Origin: Planctomycetota bacterium
GTDB taxonomy: Bacteria > Planctomycetota > UBA1135 > UBA2386
NCBI GenBank assembly: GCA_028281765.1
Contig: JANQJF010000054.1
Location: 1 to 64,000, forward strand
Direction: 5' to 3'
Length of the DNA stretch: 64,000 nucleotides
Shown here in pieces: positions 34,987 to 43,400 of this stretch. Under the pieces are notes generated by a model. The model ran no database searches and had not been told where the DNA came from. It saw only the letters and a list, made by a program, of their open reading frames with translations. The first letter of the stretch is position 1. Each line of letters begins with the position of its first letter. The position numbers and the translations under genes are program-made.

Positions 34987-37900
34987 AGCTACCCGTTCCA
35001 CAACTCGACGACCGCACGCACGACGACATCGTGCGCGACGCCAAGGCGCTGATCCGTGAGTACCTCCCCGAGTGGACAGACCTCAATCCGAGCGATCCCG
35101 GCGTCACTCTCGTGGAGCTGTTCGCGTGGATGACGGAGATGATCATCTACCGGCTCAACCGCGTGCCGGAGAAGATGGCTCTGACGCTGCTCAACTTGAT
35201 GGGTGTCGAGCGCAAGCCTCCGACTCCGTCGCGAGCACTCCTCACTTTCGAGGTCGATCCAGAGAAGCTCGACGGCGGCAGCGTCGCGCTCCCGCAGGGC
35301 ACGTTCGTCGATGCGGCAGCGACGAGCTCGACCGGCGACCCGATCCGCTTCACGACGGAGTCCGGGATCAACCTCAGCGCCACGCGGCTCGAACAGGTCC
35401 TCACTTGGGCACGTGAATTCCGAGTCAATACCGATCGCGCTTCACCCCAGAACGACCTGAGCTTCGATGCGTTCCAGGGGACGTCGTCGATCGAGAGATG
35501 GATGTACATCGGAAGCGAAGCGGCGTTCGCGGAGTACTGGTCGGGTTCGACACTCGAGCTCGAAGTCCGCATCGATTCGAGCGCGCCCTCCACGGAAGCC
35601 AACTGGGAGCTCCGGATCGAGTATTGGGACGGCGACCTTTGGCAGCGCATCCCGCCGAGAGCAGAGCATCCGGCATACGGCCCGAGCTTCGTCGACGAGA
35701 CCGGAGCACTGACGCGGGACGGTATCCTGGAGATCGCGCGGATGCCGGAGTCCGCGACGCGAAGCATCTACTCGACGCGATGCCGGTGGCTCCGCATCGG
35801 TCTCTTCCCGAAGCCGGGCGCCGAAGACTCGTTCCCCGACACTGCCGCTCTGCCGAGTCTGGAATCGATCCGCTACCGCCTCGACCACGAACTCGCACTG
35901 CGCGACCTTCAACACGATCGAGGCGCGATGTTCCTCGACGCGGTCGCGCTGAGTTCGGCCGGCGGCGAGCCGAGCGCGATACCGACCACGTTCTATCCCT
36001 TCGGCAAGTGGCCGTCGCGCGGAGACTGGTTCTGCTTCTCGTTCGATCGACCGATGTACTATGGCGGAAGGCTGCGTCTCGACGTGGAGATCGAGAAGGA
36101 GAGCAAGTCGCCGCAGGCCACGTCGTTCCTCTGGGAGTACTTCTACAACGGTCGATGGCGCGAGCTCGGCAGGACCGGCGTGCGCGCGAGCGCAGCCGAT
36201 CGCCAACGCATCGTCGATGAAACCGACGGCTTCGAGAAGTCAGGGCAGTTGTTGGTTCGACTGCCCCGTGGTGTGCACCCGACCGACGCACTCGGCCAAA
36301 GCCGGCGATGGATTCGAGTGACGATGGACGAGGGACCTCCCGCGCCAATGATCGATCCGAAGAAGCCCAAGACCTACGGCCCGCGAATTCGAGATCTGAA
36401 ACTCGTCCGCTACAAGTTCCGCGGCCGTCTCGACGGCGCACCCGCACACGTCGTCGGACAGAGTGATTTCGAGTTCTCGTGCCACACGCGCGAGAACCAG
36501 CGAGAGGAGCCGTTCCGACCGTTCACGGGCAAGGAGAAGTGTCCAGCCCTGTATCTGGGGTTCGACCGTCCGTTTCCCGCGAAGCGCGCGTTCGGAGTCC
36601 ACGTCTCGATCGTCGACGGCGATGCAAATGGACACGACGGAGGCACTGCCACCGTGCGATTCGAGTACTGGAACGGGAGTCGCTGGCGAGAGTTCGACGA
36701 TCTCGAGGACCACACGCGCGGCTTCTCCCGGAGCGGGTTCGTTCAGTTCGTCGCACCGGACGATCATTCCGAGAGGGATCATCTGCTCGACGTCGAGTCT
36801 CAACTGGCCGATCTCGCGGCCGCACGAGAACGACTGGAAGCGATGGAGGAAGACGCCGTCACCTTGGACGAGCAGGCCGACGCGCGTCGCAAGCTCGGCG
36901 AGGTGTTCGAAGACATCGAGCGACTCGAACCGTTGCGCTCTCTGCAGAAGCTCTACTGGATCCGCGCCGTGCTCGTCGATGGGTCGGTCACCGTCGTGCC
37001 GCGAATCCGGATGATCCGGATGAACACCGTCTCCGCCCGGAACGAGTATCCGATGCCGGCGGAGACTCTCGGCTCGAGCGACGGCACGCCTGATCAGCGG
37101 TTCTTCATCAGTCATACGCCGATCGACGGCGATCCTCAGGTCGCGATCGAGGAGCCAGATCCCGACAGCGGAGGCACCCGACGCAAGGTCTGGCAACGCG
37201 TCACGGATCTGCTCGACTCGAGCTCCAGCGACGAACACTACACGTTCGACGACGACAACGGCGAAGTCCGTTTCGGAGATGGTCGCCGCGGCAAGATCCC
37301 GATCGAAGGCCGCGACAACATCGTCGCCAGCTACGGCTGGCACTGCGGCGCCGACGGCGACCTCGGAACCGACTCGATCCAAGTCCTGGTCGGGAGCTTC
37401 CCGCACGTCAAAGGCGTCACCAACTACGAGCCCGCCGGCGGCGGCTCGAGTGCAGAGGCTGTCGAGTCCGCACGAGTCCGCGGGCGCGAATCCCTGAGGC
37501 ATCGGCATCGCGCCGTCTCGCTCGACGACTTCGAGCATCTCGCTCGGTCGGCGACTCGAGGTGTCGCGAGGGCGTGTGCAATCGCCGTCCCCCACCACCC
37601 CGGCGAAGTCTTGGTGCGCGTGATTCCGGCGGCCATCCGGCACAATGACTCCGAACCCGACTACCGAGCGCCGCTCGTCGCAACTCCTGCGCTGCTCGAG
37701 ACCGTGCAGCGATTCATCGAGCCCGCGCGGCTGGTCACGACTCGGGTCCGCGTCACCGGTCCCAAGTTCCGAGAGATCAAGCTCGTCGTGCAGCCGAGGA
37801 TCCGTCCGTATCCGCGCGAGGCGCTGACGATTGCGGCCATCGAGGACAGCCTGTTCCGCATGCTCCACCCGACGTTGGGCGGACCGAATGGCGAAGGCTG

Positions 37901-38105
37901 GCCGTTCGGAAGGCCTCTCGCGATCTCCGAGGTCTACGCGGCGGTCGAACGCGTCGAGGGCGTGGACTACGTCGAAGAGATCCGATTCCTCGGCGAGCGT
38001 GGTGAGGAACTTCCGACGGTCTACAACACGATCGCTCTCGCGGACGACGAGCTCCTGCAGCTCACGGACGTCCACGTCGAAGTGCGCCGGGAGACGCGCT
38101 CATGA
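34983..38105 (+). CDS. baseplate J / gp6-like wedge protein (Pvc11-like)
   Basis: 1040 residues from GTG 34983. N-terminus typical of putative baseplate assembly proteins: PVPQLDDRTHDDIVRDAKAL, PEWTDLNPSDPGVTLVELFA, WMTEMIIYRLNRVPEKM. A large beta-rich middle repeats motifs such as RFEYWNGSRWREFDDLED and WEYFYNGRWRELGRTGV, which are carbohydrate- or surface-binding-like. The C-terminus has FDDDNGEVRFGDGRRGKIP, RGRESLRHRHRAVSLDDFEH and the J-type end EVYAAVERVEGVDYVEEIRF. It forms the baseplate wedge. Stop and next ATG overlap (ATGA). Confidence 0.92.
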   Translation: MKLPVPQLDDRTHDDIVRDAKALIREYLPEWTDLNPSDPGVTLVELFAWMTEMIIYRLNRVPEKMALTLLNLMGVERKPPTPSRALLTFEVDPEKLDGGSVALPQGTFVDAAATSSTGDPIRFTTESGINLSATRLEQVLTWAREFRVNTDRASPQNDLSFDAFQGTSSIERWMYIGSEAAFAEYWSGSTLELEVRIDSSAPSTEANWELRIEYWDGDLWQRIPPRAEHPAYGPSFVDETGALTRDGILEIARMPESATRSIYSTRCRWLRIGLFPKPGAEDSFPDTAALPSLESIRYRLDHELALRDLQHDRGAMFLDAVALSSAGGEPSAIPTTFYPFGKWPSRGDWFCFSFDRPMYYGGRLRLDVEIEKESKSPQATSFLWEYFYNGRWRELGRTGVRASAADRQRIVDETDGFEKSGQLLVRLPRGVHPTDALGQSRRWIRVTMDEGPPAPMIDPKKPKTYGPRIRDLKLVRYKFRGRLDGAPAHVVGQSDFEFSCHTRENQREEPFRPFTGKEKCPALYLGFDRPFPAKRAFGVHVSIVDGDANGHDGGTATVRFEYWNGSRWREFDDLEDHTRGFSRSGFVQFVAPDDHSERDHLLDVESQLADLAAARERLEAMEEDAVTLDEQADARRKLGEVFEDIERLEPLRSLQKLYWIRAVLVDGSVTVVPRIRMIRMNTVSARNEYPMPAETLGSSDGTPDQRFFISHTPIDGDPQVAIEEPDPDSGGTRRKVWQRVTDLLDSSSSDEHYTFDDDNGEVRFGDGRRGKIPIEGRDNIVASYGWHCGADGDLGTDSIQVLVGSFPHVKGVTNYEPAGGGSSAEAVESARVRGRESLRHRHRAVSLDDFEHLARSATRGVARACAIAVPHHPGEVLVRVIPAAIRHNDSEPDYRAPLVATPALLETVQRFIEPARLVTTRVRVTGPKFREIKLVVQPRIRPYPREALTIAAIEDSLFRMLHPTLGGPNGEGWPFGRPLAISEVYAAVERVEGVDYVEEIRFLGERGEELPTVYNTIALADDELLQLTDVHVEVRRETRS

Positions 38106-38878
38106 AAACGACGCGACGCAGCGAGCTGCTCGGCTTGCTACCGAGCGTGTATGCGCGAGACGACGAGGCCCAGGGAGTCCTCGGCCGCTTCCTGCTCGCC
38201 TTCGAAGACGTTCTCACGCACGGCTACCGCCGTGATCACCGCGGCAGAGCCAGGCGAAGCGATTCCGACGCCATCGGTGAAACCGTGGCCGGGATCGAGC
38301 AGCTCATCGACCGGCTGCCTCGGTTCTTCGATCCGCGCACGACCCCGCATCGGCCCCAAGAACCACGTGCCGACTTCCTCGCCTGGATCTTCTCCGAGCT
38401 CGGGCTGGAGTGGTACGACGATCTCGAGGAGCCGGAGCTCCGCCGGCTGCTGGCCCAGGCTGTCGGCGAGCTGTTCCCGTTGCGAGGCACGGCGGAGGGC
38501 ATCCGCCGCTACCTGCAGCTGGTTGCGTACGCGGACGAAGTCCGGATCGAGGAAAACCGGTGGCCAACGAACATGCAGATCGGACGCGCGAGCACGATCG
38601 GCCGTGACTCTCTGCTGAGTGATCGAGGTACCAAGCCGCGCGCGCACTGCTTCCTCGTGCACGTTTCGCTGCGATGGGACCGCATTCGCCGCTACTGCGA
38701 CTCCGAGGCGGGACGCGCCACGACGACGGGCGAATTCCGTCGCGTGCTCGCGCGCCGCGTCCATCAAATCCTGCGCCGCGAACGACCGGCGCACACGTTG
38801 TCGCTGACGCGGATCCGCGTCACGAGCATGCAGCTGGGCTGTGGTTCGACGATCGGACTGGACTCGGTGCTCGCCTGA
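38102..38878 (+). CDS. tail protein I / gp7-like baseplate protein (Pvc12-like)
   Basis: 258 residues: LGLLPSVYARDDEAQGVLGR, FLLAFEDVLTHGYRRD, LIDRLPRFFDPRTTPHRP, LAWIFSELGLEWYDDLEEPE, LFPLRGTAEGIRRYLQLVAY. This matches the gpI/gp7-type wedge proteins of eCIS, with the family hallmark of a flat helical N-terminal half and PLRGTxxGI. Next gene begins 34 nt on. Confidence 0.92.
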   Translation: MKTTRRSELLGLLPSVYARDDEAQGVLGRFLLAFEDVLTHGYRRDHRGRARRSDSDAIGETVAGIEQLIDRLPRFFDPRTTPHRPQEPRADFLAWIFSELGLEWYDDLEEPELRRLLAQAVGELFPLRGTAEGIRRYLQLVAYADEVRIEENRWPTNMQIGRASTIGRDSLLSDRGTKPRAHCFLVHVSLRWDRIRRYCDSEAGRATTTGEFRRVLARRVHQILRRERPAHTLSLTRIRVTSMQLGCGSTIGLDSVLA

Positions 38879-38912
38879 GAGCGCGCACAATGGGAATTCG
38901 AAGGAGATGACA

Positions 38913-40493
38913 ATGCAGCAAGCCAGACGCTTGAAGTTCTACGATGGGTTCTTCACCTACGCCAAGGACTGGCAAGAGGAGCAGGACTACCACCGCCAGC
39001 GCCGGAAGCACCACCTTCGTCACTTCCACACGCCCGGCGTCGCGCGTGGGCTCGAGGTCCACGCCACGGACGACGATCCCGACGAGCCGAACGTGTCGAA
39101 GCCGTTCGGAGTGCTCATCGAGGTGGGCTCGGCCGTCGATCGGAACGGCGAAGACCTGATCGTCGATCGCCCGATGTTTCGGGACCTCGCGTCCGAACTC
39201 CCGCCGAGTGGCAGCCGACGCGTCATTCTCTGTATCAAGCACGTCGACTCACCGCAGGAGCCGGACGGCGACAACCCGGGGGAGTGGCAGCGCATGGCAG
39301 AGTCCGTCGACATCGACGTGATCGAGATCGAGAGCGAGATCGGAGATCGCATCGAGATCGCGCGCATCGATCTCGACAAGGGCAACGAACGACTGCGAGC
39401 CAGCGACATCGACATGCGCCACCGCGCCGCGGCAGGCTCGATCGGCGTATCGCGCAAGCGGAGCCTCGAAGAGCCCGAGCGCGATTGGGTCGATGCCGCA
39501 CTTGGCAAGACCGAACGAGCGTTCCGGCTGCTGCAGCAGAAATTCGAGGACTGTCTGCTGGCCGGAGATGTCCGCCACTGCGCACTGAACGCGCGCATGT
39601 CTCTTGCCGGCGATGATCTCTACTACCGCACGCTCGTTCCGATGCTCGACGTGATTCGAGATCTCGCACAGCAGACGACCAAGGACATCCGGCCGAAGTG
39701 TGCCGCGCGTGACCTCAGAGAAGATTACGTCGACCCGATCGATCAGCTCGTGCTCGACCTGAAGGACGCGCTCGACGACGCCGACCATCTGACCCACGAG
39801 ACCCCTGATCCGATCCGACTGATCTGCAACGCTCTCAGCGCGGTCGCCGATCGAGTGGCAAACCTCTCGGGCGAGACGCACGCAGTCTCCGGCCAGGACA
39901 TGACCGTCGCGCCACGCACCCGTTTCGAGCTGATCGCCGACGAGTCGACGCCGGCTCCGGACCGGAAGATCGACAGCTACTTGTGGGAGATTCATCGCTA
40001 CGAGGACTGGGAACGACATCGCCTCCAGGGCACGCCACTGCCGAAGCCGGCTTGGTCAACCGCTACGTCCGGCGAGCAACCTCACGTCAAACAGACCGTC
40101 GACCGCCTCGATCCGGGTCGCTACGTGCGAGTTCTGACGGTCAAGGACAGCGAGGGTATGGAGCGGTCTTCGAACAGCGAGATCTTCGTCAAGGGCGAGA
40201 AACCCGTCGCCAATGCCGGCGAGAACCGATCGTACCGCGAGGGCGCCAAGGTCTACCTGTTCGGCGTCAAGTCGATCGATCGCGACGGCGGCCAGATCGT
40301 CAATTACAAGTGGACCGAGGTCGAATCGAAGGATCACAGGGGCGGACACTCGTTCGAGTCGGGCGACGCACAGGTCGAGGTCCCGTACCAACTCCAGCCC
40401 GGCGAGCACGTCTTCGAGCTCGTCGTCGTCGACGACGAGACGCAGGAGAGCGAACCCGATCGCGTCACGATCCGAATCAAGCCCGCGTACTGA
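38913..40493 (+). CDS. fibre-like eCIS protein with PKD domains
   Basis: 526 residues from ATG 38913 (AAGGAG 7 nt upstream; ATG 38907 is too close to it). The N-terminal domain starts RRLKFYDGFFTYAKDWQEE and QDYHRQRRKHHLRHFHTPGV, seen in proteins next to gpI in eCIS and likely the part that docks on the baseplate. A helical middle follows. Residues about 320-430 and 430-526 look like two PKD/immunoglobulin-like domains (PVANAGENRSYREGAKVYLF, SIDRDGGQIVNYKWTEVESK, LQPGEHVFELVVVDDETQES). PKD domains are common in surface-binding proteins, so it is the best candidate for the receptor-binding protein (Pvc13 position). Confidence 0.8.
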   Translation: MQQARRLKFYDGFFTYAKDWQEEQDYHRQRRKHHLRHFHTPGVARGLEVHATDDDPDEPNVSKPFGVLIEVGSAVDRNGEDLIVDRPMFRDLASELPPSGSRRVILCIKHVDSPQEPDGDNPGEWQRMAESVDIDVIEIESEIGDRIEIARIDLDKGNERLRASDIDMRHRAAAGSIGVSRKRSLEEPERDWVDAALGKTERAFRLLQQKFEDCLLAGDVRHCALNARMSLAGDDLYYRTLVPMLDVIRDLAQQTTKDIRPKCAARDLREDYVDPIDQLVLDLKDALDDADHLTHETPDPIRLICNALSAVADRVANLSGETHAVSGQDMTVAPRTRFELIADESTPAPDRKIDSYLWEIHRYEDWERHRLQGTPLPKPAWSTATSGEQPHVKQTVDRLDPGRYVRVLTVKDSEGMERSSNSEIFVKGEKPVANAGENRSYREGAKVYLFGVKSIDRDGGQIVNYKWTEVESKDHRGGHSFESGDAQVEVPYQLQPGEHVFELVVVDDETQESEPDRVTIRIKPAY

Positions 40494-40523
40494 ACCGAAC
40501 CCTGATCCCCGAGGAGAGAACCG

Positions 40524-41087
40524 ATGTTGGACTGGTGGATGTGGTTGTTAATCGTCGCGGCGATCGTGGTCGCCGTTCTGCTCATCTGGAAACCGTGGAA
40601 GCCGAAACCGCTTCTGATGCGCAAGTTCGAGGTGTTCGACACGAAGGGTGACGTGCCCGACGTGCCGAACGCTGCGGGCATCTACCTCCAAGTCGGTATG
40701 CAGGCCCGCGACGCGGGCGCAACCGTCGCGTGGATCGACGCCGAAGAGAAGTCGACCATCGTCACCGAACACGTGAACGACCTCGACGACCTGCCGGACT
40801 ATCGGAAGGACAACGCGATCGGGATCATGCTGTTCTTCAACGCGAAGGAAGAGATCGAGTACGAACCACAAGAGGTACGTCTCGTCGGCACGGCTCGCCA
40901 CGGCACCCCGATCGACGTCACGGTGTCGCTGCCCCGCGTGCGTGGCCGGGATGGGGAGAACGCGTATTTCTATCTCGACACCAAGGGCCGGGCGTACGGG
41001 GCGACTCAGGGCCAACGTCGCGAAGCGGCGCCGACGCTGGACTGGCAAGAAGCGCTGACTTCGGCGTATCGAGTGCGTTTGGTCTGA
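40524..41087 (+). CDS. membrane-anchored protein at the end of the eCIS operon
   Basis: 187 residues after GAGGAGAG. One N-terminal transmembrane helix (LDWWMWLLIVAAIVVAVLLI) with a basic follow-on (WKPWKPKPLLMRK), then a soluble domain with beta-strand character (FEVFDTKGDVPDVPNAAGIY, DNAIGIMLFFNAKEEIEYEP, GTPIDVTVSLPRVRGRDGE). No lipobox. No known family recognised. It is the last co-directional gene of the eCIS and may tie the particle or its assembly to the cytoplasmic membrane; this is inference from position and topology. Confidence 0.75.
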   Translation: MLDWWMWLLIVAAIVVAVLLIWKPWKPKPLLMRKFEVFDTKGDVPDVPNAAGIYLQVGMQARDAGATVAWIDAEEKSTIVTEHVNDLDDLPDYRKDNAIGIMLFFNAKEEIEYEPQEVRLVGTARHGTPIDVTVSLPRVRGRDGENAYFYLDTKGRAYGATQGQRREAAPTLDWQEALTSAYRVRLV

Positions 41088-41109
41088 GACCGAACCCCAC
41101 GACGGCGAG

Positions 41110-41805
41110 CTACTCCGACGCGTCCACCCTCGCGGGTAGCTTGGTCCGGACTCGATCTGCCTCGCCGTTCTGAACGACGTGCGTCAACTCGTGAGCCATC
41201 AGTCGCTTCCCCGCCGCACTACCGAAGTCGTACTGCGATGCCCCCATCGCGATGTGATTGCCAACCGTGAACGCCCTTGCCCCGATCGACATCGCGGCCC
41301 GCGCCGCTGTCTGCCCCGTGTGGACTCGCACGGCGCTGAAGTCGGCGCCGATGCGAGGCTCGAAGAAGCCGCGTTCGGCCTGCGTCAGCGCTCGACCACC
41401 GGAACCCGTGCTCGTCCGAACGGCGGATTCGATCGCACCGGAAACTTCGCCGCCTCGCTCCCCGTCGGGATGCTTGGCCTGGACTTCGTCTTCCTCGACG
41501 TTTCGACGCACTTCGACGTCGCGCGATCGCTCCGCCACGTCGGCGTCGGACTGTCGCATGACATCGTCGGCGACCCGATCCGCCTCCACTTCGTAGGCAT
41601 CGCCCGGGTCGCTGACCGCGAGCTTCGCCCGCACGCCGTCTCGATGCGGTCCGACGCCGGCCTGTTCGACCCATCGTTGCATCGCTCGATTCCCGAGTGC
41701 CCGCTGCAACCGAGCACGGGATCCGGGATCCCGCGACGCCCCGGACTTGGCTACATCGCGATCCCGCGATTTCGAGCCAGAGTTCTCACGTAGCTGTTTG
41801 CGCAT
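41110..41805 (-). CDS. DUF4157 (eCIS-core metallopeptidase-like) protein, candidate cargo
   Basis: 231 residues. The N-terminus includes the eCIS cargo-type LQRALGNRAMQRWVEQAG motif, an Asp/Arg/Glu-rich linker, then the DUF4157 domain: LTQAERGFFEPRIGADFSAV, RVHTGQTAARAAMSIGARAF, TVGNHIAMGASQYDFGSAAG and HELTHVVQNG with the zincin HExxH at residues 205-209. DUF4157 is the domain most often found with eCIS particles, usually at the N-terminus of effectors. Here the protein ends 22 residues after HELTH, so there is no separate toxin domain. AAGGAG precedes ATG 41805. It is convergent with the operon. Confidence 0.92.
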   Translation of the reverse strand: MRKQLRENSGSKSRDRDVAKSGASRDPGSRARLQRALGNRAMQRWVEQAGVGPHRDGVRAKLAVSDPGDAYEVEADRVADDVMRQSDADVAERSRDVEVRRNVEEDEVQAKHPDGERGGEVSGAIESAVRTSTGSGGRALTQAERGFFEPRIGADFSAVRVHTGQTAARAAMSIGARAFTVGNHIAMGASQYDFGSAAGKRLMAHELTHVVQNGEADRVRTKLPARVDASE

Positions 41806-41847
41806 TGGATCTCCTTCCGAGCTGCGCCCAAGACGCGCTGCTTGGCC

Positions 41848-41876
41848 ATGATATGTGACGCCGACACGCGGCTCAA
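41848..41876 (-). promoter_or_regulatory. sigma70-type promoter of the DUF4157 gene
   Basis: On the minus strand TTGAGC (41876-41871), a 17-nt spacer and TATCAT (41853-41848, five of six matches to TATAAT). Predicted start near 41841 gives a 36-nt leader containing AAGGAG. Candidate cargo can thus be transcribed independently of the structural operon. Confidence 0.6.
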
Positions 41877-41914
41877 GCCGGCCCGCCCCGATCGCGAAGA
41901 TCTCGGCCGTCGCC

Positions 41915-41920
41915 TACGAT
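41915..41920 (+). promoter_or_regulatory. candidate -10 box (TACGAT) for a leaderless mRNA
   Basis: TACGAT ends 7 nt before GTG 41928, with no Shine-Dalgarno between. Same arrangement as at 1405 and 59809. Confidence 0.4.
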
Positions 41921-41927
41921 CCCGCGC

Positions 41928-43400
41928 GTGCTCTACCGCTCGACCCTGGCGTACCTCGCCGCCCTCTCCTCCCTCGTCGCGCAAGCGCCCCCGGCCGGCT
42001 TCGAATCCGTCGACCACGAAGTTCGCATCGGCACGCGCCACGCCCAGCTGCGTTTCGACATCGAGGAGTTCGTCGTGCGTCCCGGCGCCAAGGTCGCCCT
42101 CACGCTGACCAACACGGACGCCATGCAGCACAACCTGCTGATCCTGCGGCCGGGGGACGACGTCTCGAAGAAAGTCGGCATGCTCGCTTTACAAATGGGC
42201 GAGAAGGCCGCGGACGCACACTTCGTTCCGGACACGCCCGATGTCCTGTTCCACACCAAGGCCGTCCTGCCGGGACAGACCGACACGATCTGGTTCACCG
42301 CGCCGACTCGAAAAGGAGCCTACCCCTACCTCTGCACTCTGCCGGGCCACATGTTCACGATGCGCGGGGTCATGCACGTCGGGGACCCGCCGCCTGCCGC
42401 GGCGCCCGTGCTCGCGAACGTAGGGTTCCGCCTCTACGAAGGTCGGTGGAAGAAGCTGCCGGTCTTCGCCGACCTGAAGCCCGCGCGCGTCGGCAAACTG
42501 CCCGGCGGCCTGTTCGACCTCGCCCCGCTGAACGTCGAAGACGACTTCGGCGCGGAGTTCTTCGGCAAGCTCAAGATCGACACGGCCGGTCGCTACACGT
42601 TCTTCCTCAACAGTGACGACGGCTCGCGACTCTTCGTAGGCGGCAAGCAGGTCGCGGAGTACGACGGCCTGCACGGCATGGCCGGCGACCGAAAAGGTGA
42701 GGTCGAGCTCGAGCCGGGGATGCACGACATTCGCGTCGAATACTTCCAAGGGCGCGGCGGCCTCGGGCTGCAGGTGGCGTACCAAGGCACGCACTCGCCA
42801 CGCGTCGAGCTTGCGAAGAAGCCGAAGCCACGCGGCAGCAAGGCGATCCCGCTCATGGTCATGCACGAGCCCGTCGTGTCGCGTGTGCACATCGAAGGCG
42901 GCACGGGGCGCAGCATCGCGGTGGGCCTCCCCCATGGGATGAACTACTGCTTCGATGCCGAGGCGTGCGAAGTTCGGTTCGGCTGGGCGGGCGCCTACCT
43001 CGACGTCGGCCCCGACCGCACGGGCCGCGGTGGCCAGCCGTGCAAGATCCTCGGCGAGCGCTTCGAGACCGGAGCGAACGGCTTTCCGTTGCGGACCGCG
43101 AGCGGTCAACGCGTCCCCGCGAAGTTCGGCGGCTACCGCATCGGAACGGAACCGCGCTTCCAGATCGAGTGGGGTGACGACACCGTGCATTGGTCGATCG
43201 GCGCCGCCGGGGGCGGCATCGGCCTGCGCTACCGCTTCGAGGTTCCGAACCGCCGGGAACCGCTGCGTTTCGTCCTCGGTCCGGACGCCCTCATGGAGTC
43301 CGAGGCCGGGCCCGTGGAGAACGGTGTCCTGACGATTCCGGGCGCATCGGCGTCGAAATTCGAAGTCGTCGTTCGGCCGAAGAACGGAGCGCCGAAGTGA
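41928..43400 (+). CDS. blue-copper / PA14 secreted protein
   Basis: 490 residues from GTG 41928 with a signal peptide (LYRSTLAYLAALSSLVAQA). Residues about 28-150 form a type-1 copper (cupredoxin) domain with His ligand H68 (AMQHNLLIL) and C136-x4-H141-x3-M145 (YLCTLPGHMFTM), the azurin pattern. Residues about 155-280 are PA14-like (EDDFGAEFFGKLKIDTAGRY, TFFLNSDDGSRLFVGGKQVA, VEYFQGRGGLGLQVAY). The rest is a beta-rich domain. It is an electron-transfer and ligand-binding protein outside the membrane. The stop overlaps the next gene's GTG, a sorbosone-dehydrogenase-like protein, as in many Planctomycete loci. Confidence 0.85.
   Translation: MLYRSTLAYLAALSSLVAQAPPAGFESVDHEVRIGTRHAQLRFDIEEFVVRPGAKVALTLTNTDAMQHNLLILRPGDDVSKKVGMLALQMGEKAADAHFVPDTPDVLFHTKAVLPGQTDTIWFTAPTRKGAYPYLCTLPGHMFTMRGVMHVGDPPPAAAPVLANVGFRLYEGRWKKLPVFADLKPARVGKLPGGLFDLAPLNVEDDFGAEFFGKLKIDTAGRYTFFLNSDDGSRLFVGGKQVAEYDGLHGMAGDRKGEVELEPGMHDIRVEYFQGRGGLGLQVAYQGTHSPRVELAKKPKPRGSKAIPLMVMHEPVVSRVHIEGGTGRSIAVGLPHGMNYCFDAEACEVRFGWAGAYLDVGPDRTGRGGQPCKILGERFETGANGFPLRTASGQRVPAKFGGYRIGTEPRFQIEWGDDTVHWSIGAAGGGIGLRYRFEVPNRREPLRFVLGPDALMESEAGPVENGVLTIPGASASKFEVVVRPKNGAPK

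Noticed and set aside
36240..38075. A 611-codon minus-strand open frame
   Set aside because: Antisense to the gpJ-like gene, without recognisable motifs.
19470..41805. Prophage
   Set aside because: No capsid, portal, terminase, integrase, holin or lysin gene; the ATPase, DUF4255 and DUF4157 genes are eCIS hallmarks.
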